Assembly: GCA_009763385.1 (NCBI GenBank)
Contig: CM019827.1
Coordinates: 117,331,204 to 117,395,203, forward strand
Direction of reading: 5' to 3'
From: Coix lacryma-jobi var. lacryma-jobi
Taxonomy: Eukaryota; Streptophyta; Magnoliopsida; Poales; Poaceae
Length of the DNA: 64,000 bases
Shown here: positions 31,164-41,898 of the stretch, piece after piece
How positions within the stretch are numbered: the stretch's first letter is position 1
Layout: every line of letters begins with the position of its first letter
Position numbers and translations under genes: made by a program
The notes under the pieces: generated by a model
Told to the model about the DNA's origin: nothing
Databases searched by the model: none
What the model saw: the letters and a program-made list of their open reading frames with translations, nothing else

Positions 31164-33845
31164 ATGGATCGCGGCGTGGGCAAACCGCCGTTTTTCGATG
31201 GGACGAACTATGCGTATTGGAAGATACGCATGTCGGCCTATCTGCAGAGTTTGGGTGATTCCATCTGGGATATTTGGAACTCTGCCGATTACGTGGTCTT
31301 GGCTGCTCGTCTCTCTCAGCTTCAGATCGATGAGCACGATGCCAATAGCCGAGCCCGTAATGCTCTTTTCTCATGTTTGAGCATGAGTGAGTTTGATCGT
31401 GTTTCTCACCTCGCTACGGCTCGGGAGATTTGGGCTACCCTCATGTGTTTCCATGAGGGAACCTCTCAAGTCAAAACCCGACTCTACGAGTCATTCAAGC
31501 GAGAGTATGAGAACTTTCGACACATGCCTGGCGAGAGCATAGAAAGTTTATTCGCTCGCTTTCAGGTGATTGTCAACAGGATGAGGGCTAACAAGGAGCT
31601 GTTGCCTTTCGACGATCATGAGAGGGCTCTCAAGCTTTTGCATACCCTTGATCGGTCGGTGTGGGATTCCAAAGTTCAGGCGATCATCGAATCACCTAAC
31701 TATGAGACCCTCACGTGCGACGAGCTCTTCAGTAAGCTCAAGTCTAGTGAGATTGATGCCATGGCGAGGGCTTCTTATGAGAATCCTTCTGGCCCGACTA
31801 TGGCTTTGGTTTCTGGCTCTTCTGCTAACCCCTCTGGAGGCTTTGCTCTTTCGTCTCTCTTTTCTGTCATAGAGGACCAGCTGGAGTCTTTGGGGGATGA
31901 CGAGTTGGCAATGCTTGCCAACCGGTTCTCGCGGTTTCACAACAACCGCATGAACCATCGCCGCGGAGGAGGACGCTCGGGATGCTATGAGTGCGGCGAC
32001 CCCGATCACTTCATCGCCAACTGCCCCAAGAAGAAACATTCATCTGGGAAGGGCGATCATGGGCACAAGTATGACTCCGGCAAGCGCAAGGAGAAGTATG
32101 TCCCCGCGAGGCACAAGCGGAGGGGCGGCTTCGACAAGGAGTACATCAAGAAGAAGTACTTGGAGAAGGCCCAGGCTGAGCAGCGTGCGTTCTTCGCCAC
32201 GCTCAGCGACGTCGACGGCTCGAATGACGACTCTGCTTGCTCAAGCGACGACGAGTCCGAGAAGAAGAAGAGGATCGAGGACAAGCTGAACGGCCTCTGC
32301 TTCTTCGCCGACGACGACGGCTTCTGCACCATGGACCTCGACGGCGAGCTGGTGAACTTCCCTCGGGACGACGACGACGACGACACCTCCCAGGTATCTC
32401 TGACCCACGATGAGCTTTCTGCTGAGGTCAAGATACTTACTGCCGCGCTCCTTAGTCAAGATAAGTTGCTTAGGCGAGCCGCTAGAGGGCGCAAGGAGTT
32501 TAGGCAGAAGTGGGAGGATACGGTGAAGGAACTTGATTCTGTCAAGTCCACCGTAGTTGTCACAAATGAGGAGGAGTGTGAGGCGTGCACCACACACATG
32601 ACTGATCTTCTCACTTTGAGAAGTAAGTATGTTGCGTTGGTAGGAGAGGTGGATGAGCTCCGTGCTAGACCCATGCTATTGGGTGCTTGCAAGACTTGTC
32701 CTGTCTTGCAATCCGAGTTGGCAGAGAAGAATGCCAAGATTGTGTCTCTTGAGGAGGCCAGCTCGGGTAGCACTTGTGTGACTAGGTGCGCTTTGTGCGA
32801 GGGTTTGGAGATGGAGATTGCCAACGTGAAGCATGACAAGATGCAAACCGAGGAGGAAAACACATACCTTCGGACCATCTTGTCATGGGTGTCTTGTGGT
32901 GAGCCACAGCTCGGAATGATGATCTCCCAATTCAAGCGAGCTGCTGGAGGTCCCGGTGTAGGTTTTGCTCAGGGTGTTGATCTTTCTGCTTTTGGGAAGA
33001 TTGGAGAGTCGAGTGGTCTGAATCCGAGTGAGAAGCCCAACTCCACCACTACTCCCAAACTTACCAAGCTTCCACCCAAAGAGCCTATCAAGCCTAACAC
33101 CAAGGATGGGGTGTTTGAGGAACCTCCGAGAGCTCCACCTAAGAACCAAATGTGGCATCCCAAACCTAACCACCTAAAGAACAAGCTGGACACAATGCCA
33201 CCTATCCAGGAGGAGCTGCCACAGAAGGGCATGTTGATCCACACCCACAACCGTGAGTACCAACAACCCCCTTTGAGAGCGGTGAGGTACCACTGTGAGC
33301 ACTGTGGGAGAGATGGACACTTGAGTGAGTTCTGCTTTAGGCGCAAGAGAGAGGCGCGCCATGCTAGGGAGATGAACAACCCAGACATGTACCATCCTTT
33401 CCATGATGTACATGCGCCGAATGTTTAGAGAAGAGCACCGAGACGTGCTGCTAGACCCAGAGGTCCAGAACCTCAAGTTCTCAGGCCTAGGCAGGAGAGA
33501 GCTCCGTGGAGAGACGCTAGGCCTAGAGGTGTCGAGACTCAAGTCCCTAGGCGTAGGCCTCGTAGAGAGCGTGCCCGGCGGGAGCCTGCAGTTGTAGGCT
33601 ATGGACCCCGTGGCGGTGGCTTTGTAGTTGAGCGTTTTCCCCCACCGCGTTTTGAGTATCGCGATGTACGCTCCTCCCTTAGCGGACCACGTTTTCCTCA
33701 ACATGGTGATCGCTCCTCCCGTAGGCGTGCTAGGAATGGTTTTTTTGCTAACCGTTCTTTTGAGCAGCCGACCCAACACTGGTATTCCCCTTACTTCACT
33801 AACCCCAGTGTTGGACCGTATGCTCATCCTATGTCTTTTTATTGA
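31164..33845 (+). pseudogene. Copia element C: gag with one premature stop
   Basis: The start is ATG 31164, shared with D (MDRGVGKPPFFDGTNYAYWK). The N-terminal 200 residues form the UBN2-like capsid domain common in plant copia gag. A CCHC knuckle (CYECGDPDHFIANC) lies at about residue 274. It is followed by a Lys/Asp-rich stretch, a long helical Cys-containing region, a Pro-rich segment and a second CCHC knuckle (CEHCGRDGHLSEFC) at about residue 711. Gag forms the particle shell and binds RNA. A CAG-to-TAG change at 33426 truncates it after 754 residues. The full frame, as in D, would reach the TGA at 33843. Apart from that stop it is the most complete gag here. Confidence 0.93.
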
Positions 33846-33859
33846 TGTAGGTAAAACGA

Positions 33860-36800
33860 TTGGAGAACGTTTGGTTGGTGGATTCCGGGTGTTCGAGGCA
33901 CATGACCGGAAACGCCAAGTGGTTCTCCAGTCTTAGTCCGGTCGCCGGAAAGGAGTATATCACCTTCGGCGACAACAGCAAAGGTAAGGTGCTGTCTCGT
34001 GGGTCTGTGTGAGTTAATGAGCACTTTGTGTTGCGCGATGTTGCTCTTGTTTCTAACTTGCATTTTAACCTTCTTTCTGTTTCGCAACTTTTTGATGATG
34101 ACTATGAGATTCGTTTTAAACCGAATCTCAGTCGCATTTTGGATCCTTAGGGCAATCTTGTATGTGTGATTTCGCCCTTTGGAAAAGTCTTTTGTGCGGA
34201 TTTCTCAGAGTCATTCGGATTTTCTCATTGTCTTTTGGCTGGACCTTCCTCCTCTGATCTTTGGAAGTTGCATAGGAGACTAGGTCACCTGAGCTTTGAC
34301 TTGCTTGCAAGACTTAGTTCACTTGGCTTAATCCGAGGATTGCCCAAGCTATCAACGGAGAAGGATCTTGTTTGCCACTCTTCTAGACATGGGAAGATGG
34401 TTGCCGCTCCCCACCATCCAGTGACTCAGGGCATGACTAAGCGCCCTGGAGAGCTTTTACACATGGACCTTGTTGGTCCGGGTCGGGTGAGCTCGGTTGG
34501 GTGGAAGTGGTATGTGCTTGTTTTGAAAAGTTTTGTGACTCTTTTGGGTTAGAGCATCAGTTTTCTTCCCCCTACACACCGCCTCAGAATGGTGTTGTAG
34601 AGAGGAAGAATCGGACCCTTGTAGAGATGGCCAGGATGATGCTCGATGAGCATAGGACTCCTAGGCGATATTGGGCTGAGGCTATGAACACTGCATGCTA
34701 TATTTCCAATCGCATTTTTCTTCGAGCTTTCTTGAAAAAGATCTCTTATGAGTTGCATTTTGGAAAACAACCCAAGGTGAGTTATTTTCGAGTTTTTGGT
34801 TGCCATTGTTTTATACTCGAAAAGGGCAACTTGGACAAGTTTGAGTCTCATTCTTCTGACGGTGTGTTTTTAGGTTATGGCACTCATACTCGTGCTTATC
34901 GCGTACTTAACCTTGACACTAACCGAGTCATGGAGACATCCGATGTCACCTTCGACGAGACCATGGTTTGTCCTTCTTCTCGTTTTGAGCGTGCAGGTGA
35001 TCATGAGGTTGGCGAACCTCTTTTCGATGATGAAGAAGAAGGTGCTGAAGGGATAGATGACCTAGCACCTCCTCCACCTGCTGTGCCGCAAAGAGCGGCT
35101 TCTACGACGACTCATGGCCCCGACACATCGTCTTCCTAGGGGCCGTGGGATCCGCCACCCGGAGCGGTACCCTTTGTACCCGGGGAGGCACCAACTGCTG
35201 TTGAGGGGGAGACCACTTCGGCAAGGGAGGCGCCACGACACATTCAGCGCCAGCACCCGCCTCAGCAGATGATCGGCAGCATCGACGAACGCGTCACCCG
35301 GTCAAGGCAAATCTCTCACTTTGCTCATTCTGCATTTGTTGCTGATTTTGAACCCCGGGATGTTGGATACGCTTTGACGGATCCTGATTGGGTCAATGCC
35401 ATGCATGAGGAGCTTGAGAACTTTGAGAGAAATCGAGTTTGGATTCTAGTGTCTCCACCTTCTGAGTGTCATCCAATTGGGACAAAATGGGTTTTCAAAA
35501 ACAAACAGGGAGAAGATGGCCATGTTGTGAGAAACAAGGCCAGACTCGTAGCCCAGGGATATAGTCAGAAGGAGGGGATAGACTATGAGGAGACATTTGC
35601 TCCTGTAGCACGTTTGGAGGCTATTAGGATACTCTTGGCTTTTGCTGCATCCAAAGGTTTCAAACTTTTTCAAATGGATGTCAAGAGTGCCTTCTTAAAC
35701 GGCTACATAGAAGAGGAGGTGTATGTTAGACAACCCCCCGGTGTCGAAAATCCCAAGTTTCCAAACCATGTCTTTAAACTTCACAAAGCTTTGTATGGTT
35801 TGAAACAAGCCCCTAGAGCCTGGTATGATAGGTTGAAAACCTTTTTGCTTACTAAGGGTTTTAAAATGGGATGTGTAGATAAAACGCTCTTTCTCCTCAA
35901 GCAAGGCAATGATACTCTCTTGGTCCAAATTTACGTGGATGATATCATTTTCGGTGGTTCTTCTCACGCTTTGGTTGCCAAGTTCGTAGATACTATGAGC
36001 AGGGAGTTCTAGATGAGCATGATGGGCGAGTTGACGTTTTTCCTCGGGTTGCAAATCAAGCAAACCCGGGAAGGAACGTTTGTGCACCAGGGCAAGTACA
36101 CAAGAGATATCCTGAAGAAGTTTGCATGGGTGAGGCCAAGCCTCTTCCAACACCCATGGCAACTACGACGGCCCTGGATGCGGACAAGGAGGGAGAAGCA
36201 GTGGACCAGAAGGAGTACCGGAGTATGATCGGATCGCTGCTGTACCTGACGGCGACACGCCCGGACATCCAGTTCGCGGTGTGTCTTTCCGTGTGATTTC
36301 AGTCTTCGTCGCGCACTTCTCACCGTCAGGCGGTCAAGCGCATTATGAGGTACTTATTCTTCTCTCCAGAATTCGGGATTTGGTATTCTGCTTCCTCCAC
36401 CCTTTCCCTTTGCGGTTATTCCGATGCCGATTTTGCTGGTTGCCATATTGATCGCAAGTCCACTTCTGGGACTTGCTAGTTTATTGGTTCTTCTCTTGTT
36501 TCGTGGTCCTCTCGCAAGCAGTGTAGTGTCGCTCAGTCTACCACGGAGGCTGAGTATGTTGCTGCGGCTAGCTGCTGTTCCCAGTTACTCTGGATGATGG
36601 CCACTTTGCGTGATTTTGGTCTGAGCTTTTCTCGTGTTCCATTGCTTTGTGATAGCACGAGTGCGATTAGCGTTGCTAAGAACCCCGTGCTTTACTCGAA
36701 GACCAAACACATTGATGTGCGCTTTCATTTTCTGCGAGACCACTATGAGAAGGGTGATATCGACCTTCGCCATGTCGATACTCATCATCAGCTTGCTGAT

Positions 36801-36875
36801 ATTTTTACCAAGCCTTTGGACCAATCAACCTTTAATCGGTTGAGAGGTGAGCTTGGTGTGTGTTTCCCCTTTTAG
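33860..36875 (+). pseudogene. Copia element C: pol with integrase core deletion
   Basis: Protease (LVDSGCSRHMTG) is followed by the integrase zinc domain, RT with YVDD at about 35935 and RNase H ending CFPF. The protein would process gag-pol, integrate cDNA and reverse transcribe RNA. Lesions include TGA near 34012, TAG near 34148, TAG near 35138, TAG at 36010, a shift near 36125, TGA near 36296 and TAG near 36478. About 165 bp are lost at about 34520: the sequence passes from KWYVLV straight to EKFCDS, removing the second catalytic Asp of the integrase and its surroundings. Most of the stops are C-to-T or G-to-A changes. Confidence 0.93.
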
Positions 36876-37016
36876 ATGGGGGAAACACTTTGGATTTTGT
36901 ATGATACACTGACTTTTTGATTTCAGTTGTTTTAACTTCCTTTTGATTTCTTCGTGCATTTTTTTTGCATTTCAGCATATGCTTTTACATTCTGAGCTTC
37001 ATATGTATAATCTGAA

Positions 37017-37021
37017 GAATG
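37017..37021 (+). repeat. Target site duplication of copia D, left copy (GAATG)
   Basis: GAATG precedes the D 5' LTR and is repeated at 57373-57377 after the D 3' LTR. Joining the sides restores the continuous 3' UTR of C, which reads colinearly with that of B. Confidence 0.95.
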
Positions 37022-37410
37022 TGCGGATACATGGGTGTATGCCGGGTCTCTGAGTGATGAGTGATTGTCAACTGGGATGATGCGCATGTTCTTTGGCTTG
37101 TGTTGTGCAGGTGTCGAGCACGGATGCAGTGATCGAAGGCGAGGTGAAGGTCAAGTAGAGACGTGCCGTGCCGATGGACTGAGAGTGGCGAAGGACGGAC
37201 GTGAGGCTTGGACTGAGGGACCAGAGGCCCGAGGATCAGCTGTGGTGGCTGGCAGCCTGTGACGATGACAAGTGAAGAAGTGCGGTCATGTGTTGCTTGA
37301 GTCGTGGACTCGGGGACACGTGTCGGTGGACGGGGTGCACGGGAGGTGCATCCCATCTTCGACGTCGGTTTGGTGGTAGAGCCAGGGAAAAACCATCAGA
37401 TGGACGGTTT

Positions 37411-37668
37411 CCAGGTTTGGGCCTCAAAACCTGGGCGTGGACAGTTTCCGAGTTTGGCCACAAAACTCGGGCTGAGGGTTCCCGAGTTTGGCCACAAAAC
37501 TCGGGCTGAGGACGGTTTCCAGGTTTGGGCCTCAAAACTTGGGCTCTGAGGGTTTGCTGAGTTTGGCCTCAAAACTCAGATGCTGGTGGGCTGGTTTCCC
37601 GGTTTGGGCCTCAAAACCGGGGGTTGGCTAGAAAAGCTGGTTTCCCGGTTTGGGCCACAAAACCGGGG
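37411..37668 (+). repeat. U3 hairpin array of the copia D 5' LTR
   Basis: Seven units have GGGCCTC or GGCCAC-type loops and co-varying arms. One GAGTTT/AAACTC unit is duplicated next to itself (about 37450 and 37484). The 3' LTR array is at 55670-55926. Confidence 0.85.
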
Positions 37669-38433
37669 GCGCAGAGCGAGGGCGGCATGTGGCGGCGATC
37701 TGGAGGTTGCATCGAGGCAACGCTTCGAGTCGAGCGGGCGTGACCGTCGGATACACCTACCACCGAGTTGGTCCAGAATAACCCTAGGGTTTAGCTGGTT
37801 CGCTCTGTAATTAGAATAGTGAGGGGTAGAGTAGGAATTAGACTTAGGTTAGAATTAGGATAAGTAGTCGGGAGACACCCTCCTCCCATTATCTCAGTCA
37901 TTTGCTCTTTCGCACTTAGGGTTTCCTGCTCTCCCATCCCCTGCTGTAGCTAGCTGAGATCCGCAGAGAGACTTGCCTCTGTGTACTGTTGATTGTGAGG
38001 AAGTGAGACCGTAATCTCACGGTTGCAGTGCAGATCGATGACTTGATTCGTGTTTTGATTCGTGTTCTTCGCGTTCTTCGTTTTCTTCACGATTTTCCCG
38101 TCACTCGATCTCTCTCTCCCGTGCGTCTTTGCGAAATCCGTTTGAATCAACTTGTTCGTATTTGAAAGGAGATCATTTCCACCGAAGGAATTCATCTATC
38201 TCCCTATGAGCAAGTAGATCGGGTTGATTTCGATTTCGTGGCGCTTTTCGGTTCATCCTCCTCCCCTTTTGATTTCCCGGTGATTGACTCGATTTGAGCG
38301 GATGATTTCTTGGGGATAGTCTCCTAACTACTACGTGATCATCCTCTCCAAGTTTGCGAACGTGGGATTTTGATTTGAATCGATTTGGAGAAGGTTTGGG
38401 AGAAGGGCGATCAAAATCGCCCTCCCTGAGTGA

Positions 38434-38719
38434 CCGCGGACAGTCCGCCACTCAGGGCGCGGACAGTCCGCGAGTCGGGGACGAGCCAGACCAGTGGCAC
38501 TGTTCTTCAGCTGATTTGGTTTTTGTTTGAACGGCGGACAGTCCGCAGTTCAAATCCGCGGACAGTCTGGGAACGTCCAGGGACTTTGTAGTGACCTTGC
38601 TGTTTGGCCAGTTTTGCCGGCGGACAGTCCGCCACTCGCCCGCGGACAGTCCGGCACTACCGCGGACAGTCCGGCACTACCGCGGACAGTCTGGGACCAT
38701 ACTGGCGGACAGTCCGGGA
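38434..38719 (+). repeat. GGACAGTCC palindrome array of the copia D 5' LTR
   Basis: About ten copies with flanks GGC...GCC, CGC...GCG or CGC...GGC occur here. A 20-bp unit (CGCGGACAGTCCGGCACTAC) is tandemly repeated at about 38640-38680, once more than in the 3' LTR. Confidence 0.87.
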
Positions 38720-39133
38720 TTCGGCTGTTTGCTCCGGTTTAGTGCGTTTGCTCTCCCGGCTTGTTCTCTTGGTTTCCGGACTTCTCGTTTGACCCTAGAG
38801 TTGACCAAGGAACCTCTCTAGGTATCTTTGCTACTTGTTAGCATCGGTATTTGGGGACTTCTCGACGTAGCCGTCTATCTATGTTCGGGACTTGGTTTTT
38901 GGGGTTGTGTTCGAGCCGGAACTTTTGGAGTTTGGTTTGCTTCTTCTTGGTGGTGCTCCGCTGTGATCTTAGGGATCATCCACCCTCTTCCAAGGGTCGT
39001 GAGCATCACGGTTTCGGTCGCCGTCTCTTGGGGTTGATTTTGGGACATTTGGCCAAAGTTTCTGAGAAGAATTTTTGAGCTCCCATTCACCCCCCCTCTG
39101 GTCGCCTGGCTAGTGCTTTCTCGGTCCTTCAAT

Positions 39134-39145
39134 TGGTATCGGAGT
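39134..39145 (+). other. Primer-binding site of copia D (initiator-Met tRNA type)
   Basis: TGGTATCGGAGT lies two bases after the 5' LTR. It is one base different from the site in C and fits the same primer tRNA. Confidence 0.88.
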
Positions 39146-39194
39146 AGTTTAAGGATCTTCCACATTAGCCGGTTCCAGATCCACAGAAGGCGAC

Positions 39195-41884
39195 ATGGAT
39201 CGCGGCGTGGGCAAGCCGCCGTTCTTTGATGGGACGAACTATGCGTATTGGAAGATACGCATGTCGGCCTATCTCCAGAGCATGGGCTCTTCTGTTTGGG
39301 AGATTTGCAACAGGGATGATTACGTTGTCTTGGCTGCTCGTGTCTCTCAGCCCCAGATCGATGAGCACGAGGCCAATAGCCGGGCACGTAACGCCTTGTT
39401 CTCCTGTTTGAGCATGTCCGAGTTCGATCGTGTTTCTCATCTCCCCACGGCTCGCGAGATTTGGGCGACCCTCATGCGCTTGCATGAGGGAACCACTCAG
39501 GTCAAATCTCGCCTCTTTGAGTCGCACAAGAGGGATTATGAGAACTTTCGACATATGCCTGGCGAGAGCATAGAGAGTTTATTCACTCGCTTTCAGGTCA
39601 TTGTCAACAAGATGAGAGCGAACAAGGAGCTGTTGCCTTTTGACGATCATGAGAGGGCTTTGAAGCTTTTGCACACTCTTGATCGGTCAGTGTGGGACTC
39701 AAAGGTCCAGGCGATCATCGAATCGTCTAACTATGAGACCCTCACTTGCGACGAGCTCTTTAGTAAGCTCAAGTCTAGTGAGATTGACGCCATGTCAAGG
39801 GTTTCTTATGAGAATCCTTTTGGCCCGACTATGGCTTTGGTTTCTGGTTCTTCTATTAACCCCTCTGCTGGTTTTGCTCTTTCGTCTCTCTTTTCTGTCA
39901 CAGAGGACCAGCTTGAGTCGTTGGGGGATGACGAGTTGGCAATGCTCGCTAACCGGTTCACGCGGTTCCACAACAACCGCATGAATCGTCGCCGCGGTGG
40001 AGGACGCTCAGGATGCTATGAGTGCGGCGACCCCGACCACTTCATCGCCAACTGCCCCAAGAAGAAGCATTCATCTGGGAAGGGCGATCATGGGCACAAG
40101 TACGACTCCGGCAAGCGCAAGGAGAAGTACGTCCCCGCGAGGCACAAGCAGAGGGGCGGCTTCGACAAGGAGTACATCAAGAAGAAGTACTTGGAGAAGG
40201 CCAGGCTGAGCAGCGTGCGTTCTTCGCCACGCTCAACGACGTCGATGGCTCAGATGACGACTCCGCTTGCTCAAGCGATGACGAGTCCGAGAAGAAGAAG
40301 AGGATCGAGGACAAGCTAAACGGTCTCTGCTTCTTCGCCGACGACGACGGCTTCTGCACCATGGCGCTTGGTGATGAGGTCGACGGCAAGCTGGAGCACT
40401 CCCCTGGGGACGACGACGACGACACCTCCCAGGTATCCATGACCCACGATGAGCTCTTTGCTGAGAATGAGAAGCTTACTACCGCCTTGCTTAGTCAGGA
40501 TAAGCTGCTTAGGCGTGCCACTAGAGAGCGCAAGGAGTTTAGACAGAAGTGGGAGGACACGGTGAGAGAGCTTGAGTTTGCCAAGTCCATCGTGGTCGTA
40601 TCATAGGAGGTTGAGTGTGAGATGTGCACCACGCACATGACTGACCTTCTCACCTTGAGAGGTAAGTATGCTGCGTTGGTAGGAGAGGTGGATGAGCTGA
40701 AGGCTAGACCTCCTTTGTTGGGTGCGTGCAAGACTTGTCCTGTCTTGCAATCTGAGTTGGCAGAGAAGAATGCCAAGATTGTGTCTCTTGAAGAGGCCAA
40801 CTCAGGTAGCACTTGTGTGGCAAGGTGCGCTTCGTGCGAGGGTTTGGAGATGGAGATTGTGAATGTCAAGCATGGCAAGATGCAAACCGAGGAAGAAAAC
40901 ACATACCTTCGGACCATCTTGTCATGGGTCTCTTGTAGTGAGCCGCAGCTCGGGATGATGATCTCCCAATTTAAGCGAGCTGCTGGAGGTTCTGGTGTAG
41001 GTCTTGCTCAGGGTGTTGATCTTTCTGCTTTTGGGAAGATTGGAGAGTCGAGTGGTCTGAATCCTAGTGAGAAGCCCAACTCCACCACTACTCCCAAACT
41101 AACCAAGATTCCACCCAAAGAGCCCGTCAAGCCTACCACCAAGGATGGGGTATTTGAGGAACCTCCGAGAGCTCCACCCAAGAACCAAGTGTGGCATCCC
41201 AAACCCAACCACCTAAAGAACAAGCTGGATACAATGCCACCTATCCAGGAGGAGTTGCCTCAGAAGGGCAAAGTGATCCACACCCACAGCTATGAGTACC
41301 AACAACCCCCTTTGCGTGCGGTGAGGTATCATTGTGATTTCTGTGGGAGAGATGGACACTTGAGCGAGTTCTGCTTTAGGTGCAAGAGAGAGGCGCGCCG
41401 TGCTAGGGAGATGAACAATGCAGACATGTACCATCCTTTCCACGATGTACATGTGCCGAATGTTCAGAGAAGTGCTCCGAGGAGAGCAGCTAGGCCCAGA
41501 GGTCCAGAACCTCAAGTTCCCAGGCCTAGGCAGCAGAGAGCTCCGAGGAGAGATACTAGGCCTAGAGGCACAGTGCCTCAAGTTGCTACGCCTAGGCCTC
41601 GTAGAGAGCGTGCCCGACCGGAGCCTGCAGTTGTAGGCTATGGACCCCGTGGCGGAGGCTTTGTAGTTGAGCGTTTTCCCCCACCGCATTTTGAGTATCG
41701 CGATGGACGCTCCTACCTTAGCGGACCACGTTTTCCCCTACGTGGTGATCGCTCCTCTCGTAGACGTGCTAGGAATGGTTTTTCTGCTAACCGTTCTTTT
41801 GAGCAGCCGGCCCAACACTGGTATTCTTCCTACTTCACTAACCCCAGTGTTGGACCGTATGCTCACCCTATGTCTTTTTATTGA
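39195..41884 (+). pseudogene. Copia element D: gag, one frameshift and one stop
   Basis: The start is ATG 39195, with the same N-terminal capsid domain as C. The first CCHC knuckle (CYECGDPDHFIANC) lies at about residue 273. A one-base loss near 40200 (GGCCCAGG to GGCCAGG relative to C) shifts the frame, and a GAG-to-TAG change at 40604 stops it. Beyond that the frame is open to the natural TGA at 41882. It contains the second CCHC knuckle (CDFCGRDGHLSEFC) and an Arg/Pro-rich tail. Only two changes separate it from an intact gag of about 896 residues, which fits D being younger than C. Confidence 0.93.
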
Positions 41885-41898
41885 TGTAGGTAAAACAG

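Larger units (their letters stand above)
37022..39131 (+). mobile_element. 5' LTR of copia D
   Basis: The LTR is 2110 bp with TG...CA ends, a hairpin array at 37411-37668 and a GGACAGTCC array at 38434-38719. It differs from its 3' partner (2093 bp) mainly by one extra 20-bp motif unit near 38650 and three fewer C in a poly-C run near 39095. A short AGGGCGAT/ATCGCCCT hairpin lies at 38404-38423. Confidence 0.95.
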
